Assembly (NCBI GenBank): GCA_038503035.1
Contig: JAVSML010025537.1
Coordinates: 66,304 to 130,303 of the forward strand
DNA length: 64,000 nt
Direction: 5' to 3'
DNA from: Crocodylus rhombifer
Lineage: Eukaryota; Chordata; Crocodylia; Crocodylidae
Part shown: piece after piece, positions 48,446 to 59,130 of the stretch
Layout: the number at the start of each line of letters is the position of its first letter
Numbering within the stretch: the stretch's first letter is position 1
The notes under the pieces: model-generated
What the model was told of the DNA's origin: nothing
Databases searched by the model: none
Seen by the model: only the letters and a program-made list of their open reading frames with translations
Translations under genes and position numbers: made by a program

Positions 48446-49649
48446 AAGTCTATTGCGAGAATTTGCAACATTTTAGAGAGAAAATGCTCTGAACCAGGGG
48501 CTGTGCACTGCCCAGCCTCAGATTGGGGGTTGGCTGTGCACAGGGACTGTGGTAAGCCAGGCGAGCAGGCCCAGGCCCAGGCAGCCACCAGGCAAGCCTC
48601 CCATCCCTGCATGCTCAACTGGGGCCAGTGAGCCACTGGGTGCTGGCCGCAGGCAGCCTGCCTCCCCCAGCCTGTCCCCAGGGTGAGACAGGCCAGACTC
48701 CTGACAACACCAGCTGCTGTGGCTCCAGAGACTGCTCCCCTCCCTCTTCCCCTACAGGCCAGCAGCTCTGCTGCACTGCCACTCAGCTCATGGCACCTGG
48801 GTTCAGGATATGTTGGGCTCCCAGATGACTGGGACGAGAAGCTGCCCATGCCTCTGCCTTCCCCCCCAGAGGCATCTCTGAAGATGCAACCCAGGAATGG
48901 CCCACTGCTGCTGCACCCTGAGCATGCCCCTGCTTTGTGTGCCCCAGGCAGTGTGAGGCTATGGGGTGCCTAACCTACTATGACCTACTGCTGCTGATTC
49001 TTATGGTGTCCCAGGCACACCTGAGCTCCTGATTTGGGACCCTGAGCTATGACAGCACAGGGGGCAAGCCTGAGATGCCCTGCAACCTCCGCCACTGCCT
49101 GCAGGGCTACCTGTGGCAGCACTACATGACCCTGCCTTCTGCTGCCAAGGGACAACATCACTGCTGGCATTGACACCTTCCTCAGGGTGCAATGGGCCCA
49201 TGCCCATGTAGCTGCAGGGTCATGGGCTGCTCAGTAAAGTTTTGCACTGTGTCCCACCTCTCTTTGTGTTATGGGAAGGAATCCAGGGCCAGAACAGGTG
49301 GACAAGGCAGGGAGACAGTGCAGGGTCAGGGGCCAGAACTGGAACTGGGGCAGGGTGGGAAGGGCCCTCCCCCAAGTACAGGGCTTACCACATGTCTGGG
49401 ACTGGTGTGGCTGGTGTCTCAGTGCAGTCCTCCCTGTTGGCAATGGCATACAGCTGCACCTGGTGTCCTGGTCCCATGGTGTGCAGGAGCCCAGCCAGAA
49501 GCCCCCTTCCCCTGGAGGGGAGCTGGTGCTGCTGATGGTTGTCACTGACATGGCCAGCCATCCTTCATGGTGAGGTCTGGGGCTATCCAGGCGCTGGCTA
49601 GGAATCCCTGAGTTGTGGGTGGACTGCACAGTTGGGGAGCTGGGTGAGA

Positions 49650-50232
49650 CATGATACCAAATGCCCGAGGTTCCCTCCTCCAGTGATGTGTCACTGGAAG
49701 AGTCAGGGTGGGGCAGGGGTTTAGCCTGGGTCCAGAGGCAACAAAATGTAGGTCAGCTGCCACATAAAGGGCACGATCTTACAGGCATGGCCAGACAAAT
49801 GATTGCCTGCAAGGCCTTGACCTTTATTCATCACTACTGTGCCAACCAGGAGTGCCCTTGCTCCTGCCTCCCACCCAACAAGGCCTCATAAATATGGATG
49901 TTTAAGTATCTATCCTGCTCAAATTGGTGCTGCACTTTTATGTTGCCCAGGAGTGCCATGAAGTCATCAACTTCCTCCTGGCTCCAGTTGGCCCTGGGTG
50001 CGGGGCACAGGTGTGCACATGAGGGCAGTGATGGGCCTGGGAGGGGAGGATGAGGCCATCGTGAGTCCTGCTCCAGCTCTATGGGCCCCTGTGTGACTGT
50101 CGCTCCATTGCCAGCCCTGGGCAGCTGCCAGAAGCACCAACACAGGGGCATGGCAAGGGAATGGTGGCCACACAAGTAGAGGCTATGCCCTGCAGCACCT
50201 GTAGGCACAGGGCAGCCTGTTGTGGTTGTCAA
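49650..50232 (-). pseudogene. Harbinger accessory protein, Myb/SANT-like DNA-binding domain
   Basis: The minus frame 50232-49834 contains WSQEEVDDFMALLGNIKVQ then NIHIYEALLGGRQEQGHSWL at residues 83-130, matching the Myb/SANT-like (trihelix-type) DNA-binding domain of PIF/Harbinger second proteins. A stop follows (tag near 49834), but the reading continues in another frame as IKVKAL and then HPDSSSDTSLEEGTSGI (about 49730-49665), so a frameshift breaks the gene. Known role in the family: binds the transposase and the transposon ends. The upstream minus frame 50374-50183 (ALLSGTQESLQSLVASLL) may be part of the same protein or of the 5' leader. Start codon not decidable. Confidence 0.75.
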
Positions 50233-50501
50233 GCAGGTAGGTGGCCCTGGCCATACTGCTAGAAGCAGCCTCCAGGCAGCTGTAGGGTGCTAACAGGCTG
50301 GCCACCAGGGACTGAAGCGACTCTTGTGTGCCTGACAGCAGTGCCCTGGTAGCTTCAAAGCTGTGCAAGGCCATGCAGAAACAAAGGGCTCCAGAAAGGC
50401 AGGCACAGCTCAGTTGTGGTCTGCCCAGGAGGGCTCACAGGGTCTGCAGTGCCCTTGAGCTGCCTATTATGTGTCCCCCAGGGCACAATATAGTTGCAGG
50501 T

Positions 50502-50510
50502 TTTTATAGC
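50502..50510 (-). promoter_or_regulatory. possible TATA box for the Myb-like gene
   Basis: On the minus strand this reads GCTATAAAA followed by ACCTGCA, 270 bases before the Met of the SANT-containing frame and inside the transposon. Position and orientation fit an internal promoter, but TATAAAA is a weak signal by itself. Confidence 0.35.
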
Positions 50511-50628
50511 CTGCAGACAGGGGCAGCTCGGCCCTGGAGCAGGAGAGACCCTCAGATAGGACCCCCAGGGCTGGCCTCAGGCTGGCCCCTTAATGGCTGG
50601 GCAAACCTGGCAGCAAATTTTCTTCTGG

Positions 50629-50772
50629 GTCACATCTACACATGTGTTACTGCACAGTTACTAATCACAATTCAATTTGCTACCTGCATTTTCTACTTAC
50701 ACTTTGCTACCTCCACTCATCATGATTAGAGAATTTTACTGTGCGGTAACTGTGCACATGTGTAGATGTGTG
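50629..50772. mobile_element. short MITE nested at the Harbinger right edge
   Basis: The ends cacatctacacatgtgttact and its inverted counterpart gtgcacatgtgtagatgtg (about 50751-50771) are complementary, with tgcacagttac / gtaactgtgca matching further in. About 145 bp, non-coding. It shares the CACATCTACA terminus with elements at 31.85 and 59.13 kb. Confidence 0.65.
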
Positions 50773-50831
50773 CACTTACTGTACAGTAAATTAGGCAACC
50801 ATGTATTAAGGTATCTTGTGTAGATGTACAC

Positions 50832-52436
50832 AATGTCTAGCAAATAAGAGTCTTGTTCCTAATTTAAATGCTACCCCACTACAAGTGCTAATTGTTTTCT
50901 AAGTAGGAGTTTCATTTTTTAAAATGTGTGTTAAGTTGGCACATTTCCATTGTTCAGATTCCTCTACTGCTGTTTTGTGTTTTGAGGGCATTTCTTTGAT
51001 CATAACACAATGAGACAGACAACCTGAGGTTCACCTGAAAGGCAGATGTCGCTTAGAACTTTGCTAATGAAACCAAAATGTAATCAACAGCCTGAAATAT
51101 TAAAGGGTGATTATGTTTATGTGCTCACACTTCATCCACCCATAATATATGCATTGGCACGTACTAACTCATACCAACACACAGAGGTGTGTTTCTGTCT
51201 CATGTTGATCTACATTCCAATAATCCCAAATGAAGAACTTCTGGACTTGTCCCACTGTAAAGTTGAAGTTATACAGTACACTTAGACATCCTATTAAATG
51301 TTAAGCAGTGTTAAAGTTAGAACGTGCTGTGAAAAGTTTCATGTTACTTGCCTCTACCGCTCTGATTTGCCAAGTAGAGTGCTGGCAAGCCTGGCTGTTA
51401 TTAGGAACAAGGACAACTGGGCTCTGTCTCTGCTTGAGGGAGAGGGGGTTTCGGACTGGTACATCTTAGGATGCTATAGGACTGCACATTGTTCATTTTA
51501 TCTCTGTGAACAGGCTGATGTTATCCTAACACAAACTAGGGAGCATGGCTAAGATTTAACCCTCACCTGAAGTGACATAGCTTTTTGATGCTCAGAGGTC
51601 ACTTAGACAAAGTTAACAAGCTTTAACATGTGGATGCTCACATTTTAAGTGCCCTTAGAGTGGTCTATGTGTAACGTGTAATTTCATCCTAACTGGTGGC
51701 CCATTAAATTCACCAACTTATACTTTACACATACATAGATTTCCTCTATTCAGACAGCTATCGCACAACAGGAAGTTCAACATTTCACAGCACCTTCACC
51801 TATATCGTTTTTACATAAATCTTCCTGGCCCTGCCCTTCCTCTCTCCCTGATGAGTAATGAAGTTAGTCATCTGTCTACATCTATCCAACAGTGGGTGGA
51901 AAAAGAAAGAAAGAGGATTGGTACTATTTCAATAATCCTTCCTAAGAAAAGAATGGCAGATATGCTACCTGATTACCATAAGAGTACACCAGCCACCCCT
52001 TTTTACTATAAGTGCCTGCATTTTCTCCATTGTGCTCTCCCACTCATAAATAATTTAATTATCCAAAAGAGGATTGTTAGGTACTGAGTATCAGGCACTC
52101 CTGCTACAAGGTGGCACATTCTGCATGGTGGGTTTTTTTCCTGTTGCTGCCTGCTGTTTTCCTGGGAAGGCTTCAGTTAAGCCTTGTATTCTTACAATAA
52201 AGATGGTTGGCCTCTTGCTCCCTGTCTGATCTCACTGGACAAAGGAACCTCTGCAATATGCTAAACTGGAGACAAGGGTAGGATTCCAGTGGGTAGGATA
52301 CTACCAGTGTCATGCCGAACTGTAAGTGCCAAATGCCTAAAAGGAGAAAGGGATCCTAAGCCTTGGACTGCTAAACCAAGCACCACTCACAAGTACAGCC
52401 CAGCCTAGACTGACGAGCGGAACATATACACAGGTA
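50832..52436. other. gene-free stretch; possible LTR tail
   Basis: Mostly unique AT-rich sequence. Around 52196-52201 an AATAAA is followed by a T/G-rich stretch and a pattern reminiscent of an LTR R-U5 part, directly before the CR1 at 52437. No matching LTR start was found, so it is not called. Confidence 0.35.
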
Positions 52437-52814
52437 AGCAACAGGGGCCAGGGCAATGCTGAGATTAGGGGGCAAGTGCACACATCCTAAGGAGGCCTCA
52501 AATGCCTCTACACAAATGCAAATAGTATGGGAAACAAGCAGGAGGAACTTACCCTCCTGCTAGCTGACACCAACCCAGACATAGAGGGGCTCACTGAAAC
52601 ATGGTGGGATCCAACGCATGACTGGGCAGTGAATATCAAGGCTATCGGCTCTACAGGAGGGACAGGACAGGGAAGAAAGGCAGGGGTGTGGTGCTCTACA
52701 TAAAGGAGAAATACACATCCTCATCAAGTAGCACAGAGTCAGTGGAGGGGCACACTTAAGTGCTCTGGGTTAAAATACAAGGCAGTCAAGGGGAAAGAGT
52801 GCCCCTCCTTAACG

Positions 52815-53111
52815 GTGGGGGTCTACTACAGACCACCCAACCAAGGGGACGAGCTAGACCAGGAATTCTTAAGTCAGCTCACAGAGGTAGTTAAGTCAAA
52901 GGATGTGGTCATCATGGGGGACCTGAACTTTCCAGACATCTGCTGGGAAAAGCAGTCAGCCAGGTCTGACCGCTCACATAAGTTCCTAGCCAAAATGCAG
53001 GACCTCCATCTAACCCAGGAGGTGCACAACCGCACCAGGGGAAACACCTTGTTGGACCTGGTGCTGGTCACAGGTGATGACCTGGTGAGGGGACTGCAGG
53101 TGCTCGAATAG
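52815..53111 (+). pseudogene. CR1 endonuclease fragment lacking the SDH motif
   Basis: 98 codons: GVYYRPPNQGDELDQEF at the start and IMGDLNFPDICW at residues 33-44, then RGNTLLDLVLVTGDDLVRGL. The frame stops at 53109-53111. In the copy at 41-42 kb the next block is the catalytic GDSDHR. Here the sequence jumps to the position of the VGEALRS block, so about 150 bases, including the catalytic His, are deleted. Confidence 0.88.
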
Positions 53112-53182
53112 TTGGGGAAGCACTGAGGTCCCGGAGGGGAGGGGCGCCAGGTGTCCAAGAAGAGTAGTCGCTCCTTAAGGAG

Positions 53183-53740
53183 ATGATCCTCCAAGCCCAA
53201 ACAGAGGTAATCCCAACACGGATCAAAGGGAGCAGGAGGGTGCAAAAGCCCCCAAGGCTCACCAAAAGCATCCGGAAATGTCTTCTAACTAAAAGGGAGG
53301 TATACATCCAATGGAAGGGAGGGGCCATCACCATGGAGGATTATACTGCGGTTGCTCAGGGATGCAGGGGGGCAGTCAGGAAGGCCAAGGCAGAGATTGA
53401 ACTGGGACTAGCTTCCCAGATCAAGGACAATAAGAAGTCCTTTTTAAAATACATAGCGGGTAAATAGAAGGTACCGGATAACATGGGGCCCCTGCAAGAC
53501 ATGCTGGGAAATTTGGTCGTAACACCAGACAACAAAGCTAACCTATTTAATGACTTCTTTGCCTCCATTTTCCTGAGCAGGGACCAGATCAGCCCCCTCA
53601 CTGGGCCCCTCTCAGGTCCCAGGGGAGGTGCACCTAGGCCAAGGGTCAGTGAGGAACTAGTCAGGGAACTTCTGCAGGGACTGGATGTATTTAAATCAGC
53701 TGTTCCAAACGATCCCCTGAGTGCTGAGGGAATTAGTTGA
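53183..53740 (+). pseudogene. CR1 ORF2 linker between endonuclease and RT
   Basis: Frames 53183-53467 (RIKGSRRVQKPPRLTKSIRK; RKAKAEIELGLASQIKDNKK) and 53483-53740 (MGPLQDMLGNLVVTPDNKAN; ASIFLSRDQISPL) are consecutive parts of the same linker, broken by a stop near 53466 and a shift near 53735. No catalytic function; it connects the two enzyme domains. Confidence 0.8.
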
Positions 53741-54650
53741 GGTCATTGTGGGACCCCTGGCACGGCTTTACGAGCACTCGTGGTGCTCTGGTGTGGTGCC
53801 AGAGGACTGGAAGAGGGCCAAAAAGGTTCCCATCTTCAAAAAAGGGAGGAAGGAAGACCCAGGAAACTATAGGCCAGTTAGTCTTACCTCGATCCTGGGT
53901 AAGCTTTTTGAGAAAATTATCCTGGCACATGTCGATGAGGGGCTAGCAGGGCAGATTATGCTTAGGGGCAACCAACACAGGTTCATTAAGGGCAGGTCCT
54001 GTCAGACCAACCTGGTGGCCTTCTACAAATAGGTCACCAAATCCTGAGATGCAGGGGTAGCAGTGGACATAGTCTTTCTGGACTTTTGGAAAGCCTTTGA
54101 TACTGTCTCTCACCCCATTCTCATTAAAAAACTGGGGGACTGTGGTGTTGACACCTACACAGTCAAATGGGTCGCCAACTGGCTGGAGGGCTGTACCCAG
54201 AGAGTGGTGGTGGATGGGTCATTTTCGACTTGGAGGGACATGGGCAGTGGGGTTCCGCAAGGCTTGGTCCTCCGGCCCACACTGTTCAACACCTTCATCA
54301 GTGACTTGGACAACTGGGTCAAAAGCACCCTGTTCAAATTTGCTGACAACACTAAGATGTGGAAGGAAGGAATAGGCTACAATCGGACCTAGACAGGTTA
54401 TAGGGGTGGGCAGATGAGAATAGGATGGGATTCAACACTGACAAGTGCAAGGTGATGCACCTGGGGAGGAAGAACCAACACCATACCTACAAGCTGGGGG
54501 AACTCCCTTCTCATCAGTGCAGAGGCAGAAAAGGATCTTGGAGTCATCATTGATGCCAGGACGAACATGGGCCGGCAGTGTGGGGATGCAGTCGGGAAGG
54601 CCAACTGCACCTTGTGATGCATCCACAGATGTATCTCAAGCAGGTCCAAG
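53721..54650 (+). pseudogene. CR1 reverse transcriptase, interrupted
   Basis: Frames 53721-54032 (IFKKGRKEDPGNYRPVSL; GRSCQTNLVAFYK) and 54063-54392 cover the RT. Motif A is FLDFWKAFDTVSH near 54081-54113 with its Asp intact. Motif B is GVPQGLVLRPTLFN, with Gly changed to Arg before Pro. Motif C is FADNTK, the second Asp being Asn. A stop separates the two frames at 54030 and a further shift follows 54392. The mutated motif C would disable the polymerase even if the frame were open. Confidence 0.88.
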
Positions 54651-54653
54651 GAG

Positions 54654-55124
54654 GTGATACTTCCCCTCTATGGGACACTGGTCAGGCCACAGCTGGAGTA
54701 CTGCGTCCAGTTCTGGGCGCCACACTTCAAGAGGGATGTGGACAACATGAAGAGGGTCCAGAGGAGGGCCACTTGCATGATCAGGGGGCAGCAGGGCAGG
54801 CCCTACAAGGAGAGGCTAAGGGACCTGAACCTGTTCAGCCTCCACAAGAGAAGGCTGAGGGGGGATCTAGTGGCCTGTTACAAACTAGTCAGAGGGGACC
54901 AGCAGGCATTGGGGGAGTCACTGTTCCCCCGAGCATTACCAGGAGTGACTAGAAATAACGATTACAAGCTGGCAGAGGGTAAATTCAGATTAGACATCAG
55001 GAGGCGCTACTTCACGGTCAGGGCGGCTAGGATCTGGAACCAACTTCCAAACAAGGTCGTGCTGGCTCCTACCCTGGGGGTCTTTAAGACAAGGCTAGAC
55101 AATCACCTTGCTGGGGTCGTTTGA
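54654..55124 (+). pseudogene. CR1 ORF2 C-terminal region, 156 codons open
   Basis: Starts ILPLYGTLVRPQLEYCVQFW, then RRATCMIRGQQGRPYKERLR, LFSLHKRRLRGDLVACYKLV and [20 protein letters not shown], ending LDNHLAGVV-stop. This is the full tail of CR1 ORF2 from the RT thumb to the stop, in one frame, unlike the broken counterpart at 39.6-39.9 kb. Met is an internal residue, not a start. Confidence 0.85.
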
Positions 55125-55205
55125 CCCCAGTACTCTTTCCTGCCATGGCAGGGGGTCGGACTTGATGATCAGCTCAAGTCCCTTCCTACCCTACCAACTA
55201 GGGTT

Positions 55206-55560
55206 TAGCATACCAAACCTCTTCTCCAACATGGTGACCTCAGGCCTTATTAAAGAGTTTGATGTGGCCAGGTCATTGTCACAGGACTTCTACAGCAACA
55301 GAGTCAAGTTCGATCTAGAAGCCAACCAGGTCACCAAGGTTAACCAGAAATATGCCATGTCCACAGTGTAGAAACACTTCCCCTACAGAAGACCAAATCC
55401 TACTGTGATGTTCCAGGGTATTACATATGTCATGAAGAGGAATCAGAATCCAAGTCTGCCTTAATTTCTGAAGAAACATACAAATTGCTGTGGCCGTCAA
55501 ACCATTCCTCTATTGTCCCATGGAAAACAAGACCTGTCACCTAGAATAAACAAAGAGTTG
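55206..55560 (+). pseudogene. unidentified protein-like fragment, possible processed pseudogene
   Basis: Immediately after the CR1 3' end a plus frame reads IPNLFSNMVTSGLIKEFDVA, SLSQDFYSNRVKFDLEANQ and VTKVNQKYAMSTV, then a TAG at 55369, and continues in the same frame as KHFPYRRPNPTVMFQGITYV. Residue composition and continuation past the stop look like decayed real protein rather than chance, but I do not recognise the family. No intron signs and no poly-A tail seen. It could be a processed gene copy or part of an unnamed mobile element. Confidence 0.35.
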
Positions 55561-56440
55561 ACATGAAAGACGAATGTAACATTAATGTCCACTACAGGAA
55601 GGACTGAGAAATCCTCTGCCCTATACCAAAGGGCAGCGAACAGGCATACTAGGAAGAGAACTGTTGAGCCACTGGGCATCAAGTTAACAGTAGTTCACAG
55701 CATTATTACCATTCAAATATTCTAAGGCAGGGGGTGTCAGCTCACGTGGCCCCCAAACTGTATATGGACTACACTGATGATTGGAGTTTCTGTACTATTT
55801 CAGCACAGCAGATCTCATGATAGAGGCAAAGAGGAAGCTGATGAGAGTCAGGAAACCCTGATCCTAGTCTTAGTTCTGCTGTGTATTTTTTGCCTGAGCT
55901 TTGAAAAAGTCTGTTAATGTAGCTGTGCCTCAGTTTCCCTCTAGGTATAATTGGATATTACTTTGGAGGCTTTGAGAGGTTTAATACATTTAATATTTGT
56001 AAAATGCTTTGAGGCTGTTAGATGAAAGGTTCTATTGAAGTGCAAAGTATTAAATACAGAAGTAAACATCTATGTGGTGAAAATGCTCTATTCTAGTTTC
56101 CAGTGTTGTTTGCTACAGGATGACAGTTTAGCCTTTAACTAACTTTCCATGAATGCCTGCCTGACAGGAGTGGTATTCAATTCCAGAGGTCTCATTACAT
56201 TTATTGGGAGAGTTTGTTTTGATAGGAAACTATTGATTTGATTTCCCTTTACCTTAGGAAAGCGTATTTAATTTGGTAAAACATTTTAAGGTGATTTAAA
56301 AGCTGGGCACAAAAAACATACTGCAGAGTAAGAGTTGGGTAAGAGATTCATTTTATGTAGCTCAGTGGTAAGTTTTAGCTGATTACATCTAAGTAAATGG
56401 AGTTTGTAAAAGGCAAGGATGGGGGAGGTGGGGTGGAAAT
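55561..56440. other. gene-free stretch; one hAT-like edge
   Basis: At about 55727-55752 the string gcagggggtgtcagctcacgtggcccc resembles a hAT terminus, but no partner end was located. The rest is AT-rich unique sequence. Confidence 0.35.
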
Positions 56441-56444
56441 CATT

Positions 56445-56640
56445 TATTGGAGCAATGTATAGTTGGGAGAGATCTTAGACAAGTTTTCAAGAACAAGATA
56501 TTCACGTACCTTCTGCCAGAAAGCTTATCCAAGATCTGTACCAACTATACAGTGGATCCTGTAAAAGATAGCATGCAAAAAAATCTTTGCCTCTCGCATA
56601 TTTCCTGGACCACCATGGCTACAACCTCACACGGCTAAAT
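56445..56640 (+). repeat. dispersed repeat, TCTAATAAAAGATATC family, diverged copy
   Basis: Contains agaaagcttatccaag, a diverged gtaaaagatagcatgc core and accaccatggctacaac, in the same order as at 17541-17675. Confidence 0.45.
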
Positions 56641-56984
56641 GGAGTTTGATATACAACAAAGCTTTAATTATTCTAGGTTTTTACATTATCAGTTTCTGCT
56701 TAGGTATTGTATGCTTTCTGTGATCCATTTAAGATACAGTTTCTAAAACGGATGTCATGGTTTTCAAGATAACTGCACCTCTGACCCTTTCAGGCTGTTT
56801 CAAGGGCTCCCCTCTCAGTACTCAGGTGACCAACCATTACCTTTTTGGATGAGGACCCATGTTGTTTTTGTGCAAGATACCAAATCTTAGAGTTATCATC
56901 CCCTGACAGTTCATAGTAATCATCCCCACAAGTGTAATGTTAGCACAGCACCTGCAGTTTTCTGGATATGCTCTAAGGGACGGT

Positions 56985-57272
56985 GGGCATGTCTACATGT
57001 GATGCAACATTGCCATATCAATGCACTGTGGTGCCATAGTGTTCACGGGCATCCACACATGGCCAGCAGCTACTTTGCCATAGCAACACGCTCCTCCGGT
57101 AATAGCATGCCACTACAGCCAAGTAGTTGCTAAAAATAACCATGTGCCACACGTACAGTGCGGTAAGGGTTGTGACTGCACCATGATTTGGTGCTTCCTA
57201 CCAAAAGGAAGTATCAAATCGTGGTGCAGTAACAACGTCACCATAATGACACATGTAGTTGCACCCAGTGAC
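56985..57272. mobile_element. MITE of the 'catctaca' family
   Basis: Left GGGCATGTCTACATGTGATG and right complement GGGTGCAACTACATGTGTCA are imperfect inverted ends. An internal hairpin is made by gactgcaccatgatttggtg (near 57174) and its complement near 57214-57232. Non-coding; about 285 bp. Confidence 0.65.
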
Positions 57273-59129
57273 TGTTAATCTAAGAACAGCGCCTTTTACA
57301 AATCACACTGGTGTTTATTTGGAGATCCAAGCATCACATAGGAGAATGTTTTATAAAACTAAACAGTCTGCAGGCTTGATTGCATTGTCTGTTGTATGTC
57401 CCAGTGGGTTCATTATCCCAGTTTTTCAGTTCCTTTCTTTGTCTGTTTTGTAGTCTTATGCCAATTTTTGATTGGTTGGAAAGTGACTACTCATAACCAT
57501 GTTGATCTGATCACTTCATGTAGTTTTCTGTTCACTGTTGGGTAGCCTTCTTCAAACATTTTAAACCAGGATATACAGTTTCCCTTGAGAGGGTGAGGGT
57601 TGAGTATGACTTTTTACAAACTTGTTTTCCTGGCTAGGGTTTTCATTTACTATCCTCTTCTCTCCATTGACTTTCATATCTATAATTTCCCCAGTCATAT
57701 GAATAACTGTCACACTTGATAAAACTGATACAGGAGTCTCTGAGTATCCCATTTACCTGTACTGCCTGGCACATCTCAGTGTTTCCAGGCTTCTGAAATC
57801 TCATACCTGTACAATGGGCTCTATAACTTTTGGCAGTGAAAATATTTTCGATGTTCCAGATTATATTATAATCAGAGATTATAGGCCAAGACTTTTTAAC
57901 AAAACAGAAGGCTAATAAATCCACAATTAAGCGACAATGTGACTTTTTTTTCCAAACATGCAGGGTTCTCATAAGCTCCAAACGCTCAGAATATTTTTGA
58001 AACTTAGAGTAATTCATTAGGTTCCTAAATCAGATTTAAGCAACACACTTTAGGGGTCAATATTTGAAAATCTTTCATTACTTTTAATATCATTTGTCTA
58101 CATTATGGCCTGCTTATGTACATCTGAAGTGCTCCAAATTCTGCTTTTAATGTGGAGTGCTGCAGATTCAAAGGGCTTTATACAACTGTTAGACATGCAG
58201 CCCCCTGCCATTCACCTCCATGAGGAGTGGGGGATGGTAAAGAGAAGGGTGGACAATCAATGAATGCCTTCTTCTCCATACTCTTGTTGGTCTAATAAAA
58301 GGTATCATCTCTGAACCAAGAGTGCTAGAGTTTTGCATTTCTCTCTTGTACACATGGCCTTCAGTCTCCCAGTTTTGGAGGTGGAGGGGCATGTAAGTAA
58401 TTGTTTCTCCTACTCAATATAAAGCACTTCCAAATGGCTACTGTTTTATCCAGAGTTATTTTTAAACCATTCTTAGGACACATACATCTGTTCAGGGCCT
58501 CCATTTCTAAATCAATTTTTAGGCTCTTTAAGTGACTTTCAGAGTTCTTGAGCGCTCACAGATCTCATTAAAGCCAAGGTGGACAGTGGTGTTTAGCCCT
58601 TTTGAAAATTAGGCCACTTTTATTTAGATACCTACATTTTCTGTTTAGTTGTAACCTGTTTTAAAATGTTCATACTTTGCCTTAGGGAAGTGGTTGGCAC
58701 GTTCCCAGGTGGATGTTACCCATGGACTGTTTAATTTCTGGTATTAAACCACAGAAGAACATAACACCAAGAAAGAGTGAGTTTAGAGACATTGAAATCC
58801 AGAGCTGGATCATGTAGGTCTCCTGTATGCAGGTAAACAGATTCTGCCCCATTTCACTGTACCATGAATCACCACCTACCCATCAATGTGAAAATCAGGT
58901 ACCTTACTTTAGTAGGTGAGTTGAAACAAACAGAAGCTGTTGCAAAGCTCAGGGCCAGTTAGCACAGAGAACAAGGCTAGCTATATGCCTGAATGTGCAC
59001 CTTCAGCTTGTCTTATGGTGGGAAAGAAAAAGATTAAGTGTATCCTAGAAAGAAGCAGAACAAGGAGAGATCAAAGGGAAGGATGAGCTGTGTTTTAGAG
59101 CTGTAAGGCCAACTTAATACAGAACTGTG
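57273..59129. other. unique sequence with one dispersed-repeat piece
   Basis: At 58285-58345 lies a short copy of the repeat with ggtctaataaaaggtatcat. The 124-codon minus frame 58017-57643 has no recognisable domain. No gene could be supported. Confidence 0.4.
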
Positions 59130-59130
59130 G

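Larger units (their letters stand above)
46452..50831. mobile_element. decayed PIF/Harbinger DNA transposon, two genes
   Basis: A 4.4-kb GC-rich island in AT-rich surroundings. It carries a PIF/Harbinger transposase relic on the plus strand (47240-47780) and a Myb/SANT-like protein relic on the minus strand (50232 back to about 48110), facing each other. This two-protein arrangement is known for Harbinger elements, where the Myb-like protein helps the transposase enter the nucleus and bind the ends. The outer edges GGTGCATCTACAAG (46452) and TGTAGATGTAC (50819) are loosely inverted and resemble the ends of short elements elsewhere in the window. A separate small MITE seems nested near the right edge. 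Frames are broken, so it is inactive. Confidence 0.75.
52437..55205 (+). mobile_element. CR1 LINE, plus strand, with internal deletion
   Basis: Begins at a sequence equivalent to the ORF1-ORF2 spacer of the copy at 39.6-43.2 kb (aggaggcctcaaatgcctct near 52491) and runs to the 3' terminus (ggcagggggtcggacttgat near 55147-55166). It is the same subfamily as that copy, with the block order endonuclease, linker, RT and tail preserved. A deletion removes the end of the endonuclease and several stops interrupt the frame. No ORF1 is present. Confidence 0.92.

Noticed and set aside
48223..48849. 208-codon minus frame and several plus frames at 48-49.6 kb
   Set aside because: Apart from the stretch at 48110-48445 that resembles the Harbinger accessory tail, these are GC-driven open frames inside the transposon with no recognisable domain.
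51600..52300. Possible plus-strand LTR ending before the CR1 at 52437
   Set aside because: An AATAAA with a following T/G-rich stretch is suggestive, but no TG...CA borders and no target duplication could be found.
57643..58017. 124-codon minus frame
   Set aside because: No recognisable protein family; composition and context look like unique non-coding sequence.
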